Shown in pieces: positions 18,256 through 26,955 of a stretch of DNA of 64,000 nt. The stretch comes from Streptomyces fructofermentans (GTDB lineage Bacteria > Actinomycetota > Actinomycetes > Streptomycetales > Streptomycetaceae). The stretch's first letter is position 1; the number at the start of each line of letters is the position of its first letter. Made by a program: the position numbers and the translations under genes. The notes under the pieces are model-generated. The model worked only from the letters and a program-made list of their open reading frames with translations. It did not search any database and was not told the DNA's origin. The stretch covers positions 1 to 64,000 of the forward strand of contig NZ_BMWD01000007.1 of assembly GCF_014651055.1 (NCBI RefSeq), given 5' to 3'.

Positions 18256-18747
18256 TCAGAAATGGGTGGCCACGCCGAAGGCCCGCCGCAGCCGCGCCAT
18301 GTCGTGGCGGTCGTGTTCGGCGGGTTCGTACCCCTGGTGGAAGAAGACCTGCTGCTCGACCGACAGGCACGGGACAGGCGCACCCCCGATCGTGCCGTCG
18401 ACGAAGCACGTCGCGGGATAGGGGAACGGGCGGTGCGGGTCCGGGGAGGCCTGCACCGCCGACCCGTCCGCCGCGAAGACCAGCGGATGCAGGTCGATCT
18501 CGCGTCCGCGCGCGTCCGCGACCACGAACCGTACGGGGCGCAGGTCGAGCGTCTCGGCGAACCCGGCACCGGCGAGCGCCGCGAGGACTGCCGGCTCCTG
18601 CTCCTGCCGGTGCATCAGGTCCAGGTCACGGTGGGGGCGTGTCTGCTCCCCGACCAGGGCGTCGACCCCCCACCCGCCGCCCACCCACACCTCGGTCCCG
18701 GCTCCCCGCAGCACGGCGAGGACGGTCAGCACGTCGTCGGCGGTCAT
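18256..18747 (-). CDS. Nucleotidyltransferase-fold protein (aminoglycoside/lincosamide adenylyltransferase-like)
   Basis: A 163-residue protein with the minimal nucleotidyltransferase signature: VWVGGGWGVDALVG (about residues 20-34) followed by RPHRDLDLM and later GREIDLH. The carboxylates of DLD and EID are the expected metal ligands. The pattern GGWGVDAL-x-HRDLD is that of LinB/ANT(2'')-like enzymes, which adenylylate antibiotics, but many chromosomal streptomycete homologues have no known substrate. Start is either the ATG at 18747 or the GTG immediately before it at 18750. It is convergent to the glucan operon. Confidence 0.7.
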   Translation of the reverse strand: MTADDVLTVLAVLRGAGTEVWVGGGWGVDALVGEQTRPHRDLDLMHRQEQEPAVLAALAGAGFAETLDLRPVRFVVADARGREIDLHPLVFAADGSAVQASPDPHRPFPYPATCFVDGTIGGAPVPCLSVEQQVFFHQGYEPAEHDRHDMARLRRAFGVATHF

Positions 18748-18814
18748 CACGGTGGCACGGTAGCGGCGGGCCGACCGGGAGGGCGAGTGGATTCACCCCA
18801 CCCGACCGCCCCGG

Positions 18815-20794
18815 TCACTCGACGACGGTGACGCCGTAGTGGCGGGCGAGCGCGTCGAGGCTGTGGTCGTAGCCCTGGCCGACCGCGCGCAGCCGCCAGA
18901 GCGGTCCGCGGCGGTACAACTCGGCAAGGAGCATGGTGCGTTCGGACGTGGCGGCGTCGAGGGTGGACTGGACGAGCGGCGCCGCGCCGGTGCCCGGTCC
19001 GGCGGCGATGTGGATCGCGCCGATGTCCCCGAAGGTGGGACTGCCGTCGATGGCCGCCGCGACCACGACCTTGCGGGCCGACGGCGGCAGCGAGGCGAGC
19101 CGCGTGGCGATCGTCTGCTCGCTGGGTCCGTCGCTGAGCAGGCGTACGGCCTCGCTCGGGTTCTCCGGAGCCCCGTAGAAGACGAAGTCCTCGTCGCACG
19201 CGACCTGTTCGTCCTCGTCCACGACGAAGGCCACCACGTCCACCTCGCACGCCGTGTTCTGCGCCCAGGCCGCGGTGACCGTCCAGGAGACGTCCTGAGC
19301 GGGGGAGTCGGGCAGCGGAAGGTCCACGACGCCGCCGCGGGGCAGCACGTTCACGACCGCGCGCCGGTCGCCGGAGGCCCGGGACCCGGTCACGTGGGGC
19401 GCGTCGAGCCAGGCGGGCGGGTGCGTGGGGACCTCGAGGGAGGTGATTCGGCTCATCCGGCGATCGGTCTCGCCGCCGTCGAGGAGTACGACATCGGTGA
19501 CGCTCGCGGACAGGTTGATGGCCGCGGCCGCACCGAGGTCGACGATCCGCGCACGGGTCGCCGCGGCCCGGGGGTGCGTACCGCCGAGGACGAGCACGCG
19601 CCGCCCGGACAGGGGCCCGCGAGGAGAACGGCGCCGCCCGGCGGATGGCGCCCTGGTCCCCTGTCCGACGGGCTCGGTCCGGGCCGCGGGGACCGCCGCC
19701 GGTGTACCGGGTGCGCCGGGACCGAAGGACTCCGGTGTGTCCGGTGCCGTGACGTTGGTCCCGGACAGCTCCGGCTCGGCGGGCTCGGCCGGCACGGGAG
19801 CCGACGGCGGACGGGCCACGGGTGCCGCGGCGGGCGGTACGGCAGCGTCGGCGGCGGAGATGTCGTGCGGCACTCCGGCCCGCACATCGCCCAGCAGGCG
19901 CAGGAAGGTCCGCTCGTCGACGACAGGTACGCCCTCGGCCCGCGCGCGCCGCGCCTTGGCGGACCCGGAGCCGCCGTCGTCGGTGACCAGCACGCTGGTG
20001 TGGCGGCTGACGGAACTCATGACGTTCAGGCCCGCGGCGACGGCGCGTGCCACCAGCTCGGCGCGCGGGGTACGGGTCTCCCCGGTGACGGCGATCTTCA
20101 TGCCCTGCCGCAGCGGTCCGCCGGGCGCCGGGCGGCCCGGGTTGCGGAAGGCGCAGGGGGTCTTCGCCGACCGGGGCGTGAACCGCGGGTCCTGCCGGGG
20201 CGGGCACGGAACGAGGGGCAGAGGCAGGTCGAGGAGGGCGGCTTCCCGTAGCGAGGAGCGCAGGATTCCGGCCAGGACCCGGGTGTCGTCGAGGGCGTCG
20301 TGCGCGTTCACCTGGGGGACGCCGTAGTGGGCGGCGAGCGTGCCCAGCCTGAGGTCGCTGGTCGGCGGGTCCACACGCCGGTTCAGTGCCAGCGTGCACA
20401 GCCGTCTGCCCACGGGCAGCGACTGCCCGGCGCGAGCGAACTCGTGCGCCAGGAAGTCGTAGTCGAACTGCGCGTTGTGCGCGACCATCACCCGGTCCTG
20501 GAGCATCGCGCCGATCCGCCCGGCCACCTGCGCGAACGTCGGAGCGCCGCGCAGCCGTTCCCTGGTCAGCCCGTGGACGTGGACCGGACCCGGATCGCAG
20601 CCGGGATCGAGCAGGGTCGAGAACTCGCCGGTCTGCCGGCCGTCGGGGCCGAGTGTCACGACGGCCACCGAGAGCACGCGATCGCGACGGGCCACCAGCC
20701 CGGAGGTCTCCACGTCCACCAGCGCCCAGTCGAAGGCGTAGTCACGCAGGTGGGACAGGTCGGCCAGGTCGGGAGCGGGATGCGCGAGGGGCAT
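18815..20794 (-). CDS. DEDDh exonuclease - BRCT - BRCT - TerD fusion protein
   Basis: A 659-residue four-part protein. Residues 20-190: DnaQ/epsilon-type 3'-5' exonuclease with Exo I WALVDVETSG, Exo II VMVAHNAQFDYDFLAHEF and Exo III NAHDALDDTR, all acidic residues plus the His intact. Residues about 225-310: BRCT-like domain (MKIAVTGETRTPRAELVARA, then TSVLVTDDGGSGSAKARRA). Residues 390-470: a second BRCT-like unit (GRRVLVLGGTHPRA, then DVVLLDGGETDRR). Residues 480-659: TerD domain with the Ca-binding type motif VDEDEQVACDEDFVFYG. TerD domains belong to the tellurite/stress-response systems; an epsilon-like nuclease attached to one suggests nucleic-acid processing during stress. A Pro-rich linker separates the two BRCT units. 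Confidence 0.88.
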   Translation of the reverse strand: MPLAHPAPDLADLSHLRDYAFDWALVDVETSGLVARRDRVLSVAVVTLGPDGRQTGEFSTLLDPGCDPGPVHVHGLTRERLRGAPTFAQVAGRIGAMLQDRVMVAHNAQFDYDFLAHEFARAGQSLPVGRRLCTLALNRRVDPPTSDLRLGTLAAHYGVPQVNAHDALDDTRVLAGILRSSLREAALLDLPLPLVPCPPRQDPRFTPRSAKTPCAFRNPGRPAPGGPLRQGMKIAVTGETRTPRAELVARAVAAGLNVMSSVSRHTSVLVTDDGGSGSAKARRARAEGVPVVDERTFLRLLGDVRAGVPHDISAADAAVPPAAAPVARPPSAPVPAEPAEPELSGTNVTAPDTPESFGPGAPGTPAAVPAARTEPVGQGTRAPSAGRRRSPRGPLSGRRVLVLGGTHPRAAATRARIVDLGAAAAINLSASVTDVVLLDGGETDRRMSRITSLEVPTHPPAWLDAPHVTGSRASGDRRAVVNVLPRGGVVDLPLPDSPAQDVSWTVTAAWAQNTACEVDVVAFVVDEDEQVACDEDFVFYGAPENPSEAVRLLSDGPSEQTIATRLASLPPSARKVVVAAAIDGSPTFGDIGAIHIAAGPGTGAAPLVQSTLDAATSERTMLLAELYRRGPLWRLRAVGQGYDHSLDALARHYGVTVVE

Positions 20795-21088
20795 GAGGGC
20801 AACGATCGGCCGCCTGACCGGTGTCCTTCAAGCCGGATGCCGGTTGATCCGCATATGCCCTCACCGCAGGGTGGGACGGCTCCGACGGATGTGCGATTCC
20901 GAAGGGTTCCGGGGGACGAGCGGGTCCTGTTCACTGGGCCGACACTGCCCCCGCGGCCCGCAGCCGGGTCACCGCCTCCGCACGGCACCCGCGCCCCCGC
21001 CGAAGGACGAGCGGGGCCGCGGGGTGACGCGCGAGGCACGGAGAGGACGGAGGGGCGTACGGGGGCTGCGGGGGCCGCGGGGCGGACC

Positions 21089-21655
21089 CTACTTGCCGAG
21101 GGCCGCGACGCCCGCCCGGGCGTACTTCTCGTCGAGGTCGCCGGAGGGCGCGCCCGCCACGCCGATGCCCGCGACGGGCGCGTTCTTGGCGGTGACCGGC
21201 GCCCCGCCCGCGAGGAACAGGGTGCCGGGGATGTCCTTGAGGTTCGGCGCCTGCTTCAGGCGCTCGGCCAGCTCGGAGGTGGGCGCGTTCCACGACACCG
21301 CCGTGTACGCCTTCTTCTCGGCCGACTCGTACGACTGCGGGCCCGCGCCGTCACCGCGAAGGGTGACGATGGTGTTGCCGTTGCGGTCGACGACCGCGAC
21401 GGTGACACGCTGGTTGTCCTTCCGCGCGGCGTCGAGCGCGGCCTGCGCGGCGCGGCCGGCCGCGTCCACGGTGAGGTGGGTGGACTGCGTCAGGTCCTTG
21501 TTCGAGGCGTCGGCCGCGACCGCCGCCCGGGCGGCGGGTGCCGGGGAGGAGGCGTTCGCCGAGTAGGCGCCGAAGCCGCCGAGGGCGACGGCGGCGACGA
21601 GGGCGCCACCGGTGACGGCACGGGTACGACGGGAGACCTTCTTGACGTGCTTCAT
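21089..21655 (-). CDS. hbpS: Secreted haem-binding redox-sensing protein, HbpS type (GlcG/HbpS family)
   Basis: A 188-residue secreted protein. The ATG at 21655 opens a signal peptide (MKHVKKVSRRTRAVTGG, hydrophobic stretch, cleavage near NASS). The mature part has TQSTHLTVDAAGRAAQAALD, VAVVDRNGNTIVTLRGDGAG, SAEKKAYTAVSWNAPTSEL and VAGIGVAGAPSGDLDEKYAR, all characteristic of HbpS from Streptomyces reticuli as I remember it. HbpS binds haem, forms octamers, and is the accessory sensor for the SenS-SenR two-component system under haem or oxidative stress. It is divergent from exactly such a kinase/regulator pair, which strengthens the call. Confidence 0.9.
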   Translation of the reverse strand: MKHVKKVSRRTRAVTGGALVAAVALGGFGAYSANASSPAPAARAAVAADASNKDLTQSTHLTVDAAGRAAQAALDAARKDNQRVTVAVVDRNGNTIVTLRGDGAGPQSYESAEKKAYTAVSWNAPTSELAERLKQAPNLKDIPGTLFLAGGAPVTAKNAPVAGIGVAGAPSGDLDEKYARAGVAALGK

Positions 21656-21803
21656 GGCTGCCCATTCCTGGATGTCTGCGGATGGTGGTGGCGGGCTCCG
21701 GCCCCGGGGGCCTCCCGCTCTGCACTCCATCCTGGGTCCGCGACCGGTACCCGGCCGTCGGCGTTCCGGCTGGACGCGGCGCGCCGGACGGCCGACACGG
21801 GCA

Positions 21804-21819
21804 TCAACCGATCGGTTGA
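21804..21819. promoter_or_regulatory. Perfect 16-bp palindrome in the hbpS-senS intergenic region
   Basis: TCAACCGATCGGTTGA at 21804-21819 is a perfect palindrome midway in the 348-bp divergent spacer. It is the only strong short palindrome I see there and is a good candidate operator for SenR autoregulation or for another dimeric repressor. The rest of the spacer (21656-22003) holds no convincing gene. Confidence 0.6.
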
Positions 21820-22003
21820 CCCACACGTGCCGGCCGCCGGGCAACAATGGAGGTGTCTGCCCAGTTCGAAGCCGGTTCGGGGCCCGGAACCATCGCCCGG
21901 TCCACGGCCGGTACCGGAGCAGGCTCCCGGCCCGGACGGAAGGCAGGGACCGAACCCGGACCGCTCCGGACGACTCCGCGCGGCTCTACGGCAGGAGGCA
22001 CAC

Positions 22004-23269
22004 GTGCGGCCCGATCCCAGCGGTTCGCCCCCGGAGGACACCGCGTCCGCCGCCGATCCGGACGAGCGCAGGCTCGCGACGGTCATGCACGTCGTCTTCT
22101 ACGTACTGCTGGCCACCTGCCTCGTCCGGTTCCTCCAGCGCCACGCGGAGGAGCCCCGCGCGCCCTGGGTGATCGCCCTGACCCTCGTACTCGCCCTCCT
22201 CTACGCGATCGGCGGCGTTCCGAACGCCCGACCGCGCCCGGAGCGGGTGCGCGACACCTGGCCGCCGGCCCCGCGCCTGGCCCGCCTGGGTGCCGTCGTC
22301 GTCACCTGGGCGGTCCTCGTCGTGGTCGCGCCGAGCTTCGCGTGGGTTGCGGTGCCGCTGCTGTACGCCGCCCTCCGCACACTCCCGACAGCCGCCGCGT
22401 ACGCCCTCGTCGCCTTTCTCACGCTGCTCGTCGTCCTCGCCCAACTCGCCCTGGCACCGCGGTTCAGCCTCGACCTGGTGATCGGCCCGGCGGCCGTCGC
22501 CACCCTCGCCACCGCGGTGTTCACGCACGCGCGACGGCAGGCGGACCGTCAGCGCGCACTCATCGACGACCTGATCCGCACCCGCAGGGAACTGGCCGCG
22601 ACCGAGCGCCGCGAGGGCGTCCTCGCCGAGCGCCAGCGGCTGTCCATGGAGATCCACGACACCCTCGCCCAGGGGCTGTCCAGCCAGCAGATGCTGCTCC
22701 AGGCGGCGTTGAGGACCTGGGAGAACGATCCGGCCACGGCACGCGGGCACGTGCGTACCGCCACGTCCGTCACCGAGCACAACCTCGCCGAGGCCCGTCG
22801 CTTCGTGCACGACCTCGCACCCGCCGACCTCGCCAGGGGCGGCGGGCTCGAAGCGGCGCTCCGGCTGCTCGCGGCCCGCGAGTCCGGGGCCGACCTCACC
22901 GTCCGGGTCCACATCGACGGCGGCGGACGTACGATCCCGCTGTCCGACCGCGCGCAGTCCGCGCTGCTGCGGATCGCCCAGGGCGCCCTCGCCAACGTAC
23001 GGGAGCACTCGGGTGCCGGAACCGCCGCGCTCACGCTCACCCGACTCGACGACCAGGTCGTCCTCGACGTCGCCGACGACGGCCGCGGCTTCGACCCCGC
23101 GGCCGACACCGGTGCCCCGTCCGACGGCCGCGGACACGGAATCCGGGCGATGCGGGCCCGGATGCGCCAGCTCGGCGGCACGCTGGCCATCGAGTCCGCA
23201 CCGGGGGAGGGCGCCGTCCTGACCGCCGCCGTACCGGTCACCCAGCACACCGAGGAGACGCCGCGATGA
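22004..23269 (+). CDS. senS: Membrane sensor histidine kinase, SenS type
   Basis: A 421-residue NarL-type sensor kinase. The GTG at 22004 is chosen because AGGAGG lies 5 nt upstream and the encoded N-terminus (VRPDPSGSPPEDT) leads straight into the membrane domain. Five or six transmembrane segments lie between residues 26 and 175, with only short external loops. The HisKA_3 phosphoacceptor box follows near residue 205 (ERQRLSMEIHDTLAQGLSSQ, His in EIHD), then an HATPase with NVREHSGAG and DVADDGRGFDP. The gene ends in an ATGA overlap with the response regulator. With hbpS next door it forms the three-component sensing set in which HbpS modulates SenS autophosphorylation. Confidence 0.87.
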   Translation: MRPDPSGSPPEDTASAADPDERRLATVMHVVFYVLLATCLVRFLQRHAEEPRAPWVIALTLVLALLYAIGGVPNARPRPERVRDTWPPAPRLARLGAVVVTWAVLVVVAPSFAWVAVPLLYAALRTLPTAAAYALVAFLTLLVVLAQLALAPRFSLDLVIGPAAVATLATAVFTHARRQADRQRALIDDLIRTRRELAATERREGVLAERQRLSMEIHDTLAQGLSSQQMLLQAALRTWENDPATARGHVRTATSVTEHNLAEARRFVHDLAPADLARGGGLEAALRLLAARESGADLTVRVHIDGGGRTIPLSDRAQSALLRIAQGALANVREHSGAGTAALTLTRLDDQVVLDVADDGRGFDPAADTGAPSDGRGHGIRAMRARMRQLGGTLAIESAPGEGAVLTAAVPVTQHTEETPR

Positions 23270-23922
23270 CCGACCTGCCCGCCGGACAGGAGCCTGCGCG
23301 CCCCGTGCGCCTCCTGGTGTGCGACGACCACGCCGTCGTACGCGCCGGACTGCTCGCCCTGCTCGGCAGTGAGCCCGGCATCGAGGTCGTCGGGCAGGCC
23401 GGAACCGGCGAGGAGGCGCTCGCGCTGGCCGCCCGGCTCACGCCCGACGTGGTCCTGATGGACCTCCAACTCGGCGCGGGCATCGACGGGGTGGAGACCA
23501 CGCGCCGGCTGACGGCGTCCCACGGCGCTCCGCACGTCCTCGTCCTGACCACGTACGACACGGACGCCGACATCACCCGTGCCATCGAGGCCGGAGCGAC
23601 CGGCTACCTGCTCAAGGCCGAGCGGCCGGAGGAACTGTTCGCCGCGATCCACGCCGCCGCGCAGGGGCGTACGACACTCTCGCCGCCGGTCGCCAGCCGG
23701 GTCATGGCCAACCTGCGCGCCCCGCGGCCCACGCTCACCGACCGCGAGCACGACATCCTCGCGCAGCTCGCCCGGGGACTGGGCAACCGCGACATCGCCC
23801 GGGCGCTGTTCATCAGCGAGGCGACCGTCAAGACCCACCTGGGCCGGATCTACGACAAGCTCGGCGTGGACACCAGGGCGGGAGCGGTCGCCGTGGCCAA
23901 GGAACGGCGGCTGCTGTCCTAG
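23266..23922 (+). CDS. senR: LuxR/NarL-family response regulator, SenR type
   Basis: A 218-residue response regulator. The receiver domain (residues 16-130) has the acidic pair in LLVCDDHAVVRAG, the phosphoacceptor Asp in VVLMDLQLG, a conserved Thr in VLVLTTYDTD and Lys in GYLLKAERPEE. The C-terminal LuxR-type helix-turn-helix begins LTDREHDILAQLARGLGNRD and contains ISEATVKTHLGRIYDKL. Its ATG overlaps the TGA of the kinase gene (ATGA), so the pair is translationally coupled. By analogy with S. reticuli it would control oxidative-stress genes such as a catalase-peroxidase. Confidence 0.87.
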   Translation: MTDLPAGQEPARPVRLLVCDDHAVVRAGLLALLGSEPGIEVVGQAGTGEEALALAARLTPDVVLMDLQLGAGIDGVETTRRLTASHGAPHVLVLTTYDTDADITRAIEAGATGYLLKAERPEELFAAIHAAAQGRTTLSPPVASRVMANLRAPRPTLTDREHDILAQLARGLGNRDIARALFISEATVKTHLGRIYDKLGVDTRAGAVAVAKERRLLS

Positions 23923-24028
23923 CGGCTGCTGTTCTGGCGGCGGCGGTCCGCGGGTCGCGCGGTTCGATCCGCGAGTCCAGCAGGAATGCCGTGGCGAGGT
24001 GGCGGGGCGCGTTGGCAGGATGGGGCCG

Positions 24029-25435
24029 ATGCCCACTCGACCTCCCGACCTCGGCCCTTCCGACCCGCCTCCCGCAGACTCCCCTTCCTCGGACACCTCC
24101 TCCGGCGGCTCCCCTTCCTCCGACTCCCTTTCCCTCGACCACCGTTCGGCCGCCCGCGACTCCCTGCGCGGGCTCGCGGTGGGCGACGCCTTCGGCGCCC
24201 AGTTCTTCGTGCCGGACAACCTCCCGTGCCTCCGCGAACGCCGGCTGCCCGCCGCTCCGTGGCCGTGGACGGACGACACGGAGATGGCCTGTTCAGTCCT
24301 CGACGTACTGCGCGACCGCGGCAGCGTGGACCAGGACGATCTGGCCCAGGGCTTCGCCCGCAGGCACGACTTCGACCGCGGCTACGGTCCGGCGATGAAC
24401 AGGCTGCTGCGTCTGGTCCGCGAGGGCGGGCGGTGGCGGGAGCTGGCCGCCGGACTGTTCGACGGCCAGGGCTCCTGGGGCAACGGGGCCGCGATGCGGG
24501 TGGCGCCCCTGGGTGCCTGGTTCGCCGTGGACCCGGCCGAGGCGGCCGCCCAGGCCGGCAGGTCGGCACGGGTGACGCACACCCACCCCGAGGCGGCGGC
24601 CGGGGCCGCCGCCGTTGCGGTGGCCGCCGCGTACGCGGCTCGCCGCGGCGAACAGCCCCTGACCGGGGCCCGGTTGCTGGCCGCAGTGGAAGAACTCACA
24701 CCGCCGGGACGGGTGCGCTCGGGGGTGGCCGAGGCGCGTCGGCTGCTGGACCAACCGCACGCCGGGTACGCGGCACACCGGCTGGGCAACGGGCGGGAGG
24801 TGAGCGCGGTGGACACCGTGCCGTTCGCCCTGTGGTGCGCGGCCAGCCACTTGGACGACTTCGAGCGGGCACTGTGGGAGTGCGCGTCCGCGGGCGGCGA
24901 CGTGGACACCACCTGCGCGATCGTCGGAGGGATCGTCGCCGCCCGGGTGGGTACGAAGGGCATCCCCGCCGAGTGGCGCGCCGCGTGCGAGCCGCTGCCC
25001 GAGTGGGTCGCGGAGGACGTGCCGGGTGAGGACCTCGGCCGCGCCGCACTCGGCCACGAGGTGACGCCGCCGCGGCGCCCGCAGCCCATTCCGCCGCCGG
25101 ACCTGGAGTGGACCGCCGGCCAGTGGCAGCGCGTCCGGCACGGCATCCGCTCGCGGGACATGGACGAGAAGTGGGAGGCGTACCTGGAGGACGGGCAACT
25201 GCACCTGCACCGGAGCCGGTCCGGGTACGGCGTCTACCGGGTGACGGTGGCCGAGGGCCCGAACGGTCCCCGGCCGGTCGCCGCGTACGTCGAGTCCGAC
25301 CCGGAGCGCCACCGCCGCCGGAGCGACGCGGCGGAGAGCGCATTCCTGGAACTCTTCCTGCGCGCTTGGTACATGGATGACACCCGCCCCGAACTGTGGG
25401 ACCGCTACACCGAGTTGTGCCGGGCCGAGGAGTAG
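24029..25435 (+). CDS. ADP-ribosylglycohydrolase family protein
   Basis: A 468-residue DraG-like hydrolase expected to remove ADP-ribose from proteins or nucleic acids with a binuclear metal centre. After a Ser/Pro-rich N-terminus of about 40 residues come RDSLRGLAVGDAFGAQFF, the metal-binding WTDDTEM, QGSWGNGAAMRVAPLG, VTHTHPEAAAGA and ASAGGDVDTTCAIVGGIV, all family landmarks. About 120 extra C-terminal residues (from DLEWTAGQWQRVRHG to the end) form a second, unrecognised domain. The start could also be the in-frame ATG at 24020; 24029 is preferred for the AGGATGGGG sequence before it. It follows senR by 106 bp on the same strand. Confidence 0.85.
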   Translation: MPTRPPDLGPSDPPPADSPSSDTSSGGSPSSDSLSLDHRSAARDSLRGLAVGDAFGAQFFVPDNLPCLRERRLPAAPWPWTDDTEMACSVLDVLRDRGSVDQDDLAQGFARRHDFDRGYGPAMNRLLRLVREGGRWRELAAGLFDGQGSWGNGAAMRVAPLGAWFAVDPAEAAAQAGRSARVTHTHPEAAAGAAAVAVAAAYAARRGEQPLTGARLLAAVEELTPPGRVRSGVAEARRLLDQPHAGYAAHRLGNGREVSAVDTVPFALWCAASHLDDFERALWECASAGGDVDTTCAIVGGIVAARVGTKGIPAEWRAACEPLPEWVAEDVPGEDLGRAALGHEVTPPRRPQPIPPPDLEWTAGQWQRVRHGIRSRDMDEKWEAYLEDGQLHLHRSRSGYGVYRVTVAEGPNGPRPVAAYVESDPERHRRRSDAAESAFLELFLRAWYMDDTRPELWDRYTELCRAEE

Positions 25436-25707
25436 GGGCCTGTCAGGTCGGAGCGCTGCAGGGCGCCGGGCGGCCCCGGTCGTACGGCTCCTCGCCGCCC
25501 CGTGCGCCGAGCGCCGTATGAACCGTACGTCGCACGAACCGCAAGCCATGCGCACCGCGTGCTCGAGACGGTCCGGAGCAACGAATTCCCGTCCGCCACC
25601 TGCGCACTTCGAGCCTGCTCGCAGAGCCTGTGGGCGGCACGATCTCGGCTGTCACGATGACGGCGCTGCGGACCGTCATCGGGACGGTCCCGGACCTGGA
25701 GGTCTTG

Positions 25708-26151
25708 ATGTACCGAGCCGTCACCACTCTTGTTGCCGGGCTGCTCGTCGTCGGTGGAGCCGCGTTCAACGCCTCACCGGCAGCGGCGGCCATCCCGACA
25801 TGCAACTCCGCCAAGGCGGTGCCCGGCTACAACAACATCTACATGCGCGTTCCCGTGCACGCGGCGACCGGCTCCACCGTGTGCGCGCTCGCCCAGGGAA
25901 ATGCGGGGGCTGGAGTACTTGAACTGCAGCGGGCGCTCAACAAGTGCTTCTACCAGGCCTACGGGTCCAGCAGGTCCTACTGGCCGCTCGTCGAGGACGG
26001 GGACTTCGGCCCCAACACCAAGAAGGCGCTGACCGAGGCGCAGGACCACCACACCGATGTCCCGGAGGACATCGACGGGGTCTACGGCCCCATCACCCGT
26101 GACCTGCTGCTCTGGCGCCTGGCCAGCGGCAACGGCTGCTGGTTCAACTGA
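25708..26151 (+). CDS. Small secreted peptidoglycan-binding-like protein
   Basis: A 147-residue exported protein. The ATG at 25708 follows GGAGGTCTTG. The signal peptide (MYRAVTTLVAGLLVVGGAAF) probably ends near PAAAA (residues 23-28). The mature protein has a PGB_1-like unit (GVLELQRALNKCF, then DGDFGPNTKKALTEAQ and DGVYGPITRDLLLWRL), a fold that binds cell-wall peptide stems. Four cysteines in the mature part could form disulfides. There is no catalytic domain. It resembles the PGB units of the M23 peptidase encoded about 3 kb away. Confidence 0.8.
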   Translation: MYRAVTTLVAGLLVVGGAAFNASPAAAAIPTCNSAKAVPGYNNIYMRVPVHAATGSTVCALAQGNAGAGVLELQRALNKCFYQAYGSSRSYWPLVEDGDFGPNTKKALTEAQDHHTDVPEDIDGVYGPITRDLLLWRLASGNGCWFN

Positions 26152-26170
26152 TCCGCCGTCACCCGCTGCC

Positions 26171-26207
26171 GCACCGATGAGAACGGACCCCGACTCCTCG
26201 TCGGTGC
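26171..26207. terminator. Weak hairpin between the peptidoglycan-binding and DoxX genes
   Basis: GCACCGA (26171-26177) pairs with TCGGTGC (26201-26207) around a 23-nt loop, 20 nt after the plus-strand stop codon and between convergent genes. Confidence 0.35.
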
Positions 26208-26307
26208 GCGGCCGGGCCCCGTTGCGTGGCGGGGCCCAACCGTCGCCCCATCGTGTGACAAGGTCCGAACGCCGCCCGTCGGACCCGGACAGCCGGGCGC
26301 GCCCCCG

Positions 26308-26664
26308 TCAGACGGTGGTCAGCCAGATCGTCACCCCCGCGGTGGCGACGAGCCCGACGTTGAGTGCGACCTGGCGGTCCTCGCCGGTCAGGTGGACGGC
26401 GATCGCGCCGATCTGCAGGAGCACGAACCCGGTGGCCGCGGCCGTCGCCAGCCAGGGGGCGACACCGGTCAGGGGCGGCAGGACCAGCCCGATCGCGCCG
26501 AGTACCTCCACCGCTCCCAATGCCCTGACGGCGGACAGGGGCATCCGGTCGACCCAGGCCATCATCGGACGGAGCTCCTCCCGGCTCCGGAAGACCTTCA
26601 TCGCGCCCGAGTAGAGGTAGAACAAGGCGAGCAGTCCGGCGACGATCCAGTAGGCGATGTGCAT
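26308..26664 (-). CDS. DoxX-family four-helix membrane protein
   Basis: A 118-residue inner-membrane protein with four hydrophobic helices: HIAYWIVAGLLALFYLYSGA, LSAVRALGAVEVLGAIGLV, a third near WLATAAATGFVLLQIGAI and VALNVGLVATAGVTIWL. The YSGAMKVF segment is the usual DoxX-family start. Function is undefined; relatives are linked to thiol or quinone redox processes. The ATG at 26664 (GGGAACC upstream) is preferred; an in-frame ATG exists at 26673. It is divergent from a LysR gene, the common arrangement of a LysR regulator and its target. Confidence 0.82.
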   Translation of the reverse strand: MHIAYWIVAGLLALFYLYSGAMKVFRSREELRPMMAWVDRMPLSAVRALGAVEVLGAIGLVLPPLTGVAPWLATAAATGFVLLQIGAIAVHLTGEDRQVALNVGLVATAGVTIWLTTV

Positions 26665-26931
26665 GGTTCCCATCCGCGGCCACCGGTCGGGGTGGCCCGT
26701 CGATTCCAGGGCGGCCCCCTGGAGAGGGCCCGGGCCACTGCCTGAGTGGCCCGGAGGCTGACGGCCGCGAGCGACCGCCTTGCCGCCCCCGGGACCGCCG
26801 GTCACCGGCCACCGGTTCGACGGGGTCGTTGAGGTCGGCGGAGCCGGCCGACGACGTCGGAACTCGCTCGCGCATGCCCCGAGTGCACCGCCCCGGCCCT
26901 GCGACTGTCCAAGACCCGTTCCGCCGAACCG

Positions 26932-26946
26932 ATACCTGTTGGGTAT
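26932..26946. promoter_or_regulatory. LysR-type box ATAC-N7-GTAT
   Basis: ATACCTGTTGGGTAT at 26932-26946 is a textbook T-N11-A LysR recognition box, extended to 7-bp inverted arms (CGATACC / GGTATCG, 26930-26948). It ends 9 nt before the lysR GTG and lies in the divergent spacer, so the LysR protein probably represses itself and controls the DoxX gene from here. Confidence 0.75.
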
Positions 26947-26955
26947 CGTCGCAGC

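Noticed and set aside
18256..18747. Assignment as a clinical-type resistance gene
   Set aside because: Only the generic nucleotidyltransferase signature is visible; chromosomal homologues in Streptomyces commonly lack known resistance activity, so no resistance symbol was given.
20795..21088. Open frames between the exonuclease-TerD gene and hbpS
   Set aside because: Short, Pro/Arg/Gly-rich, no ribosome binding site, no coherent fold.
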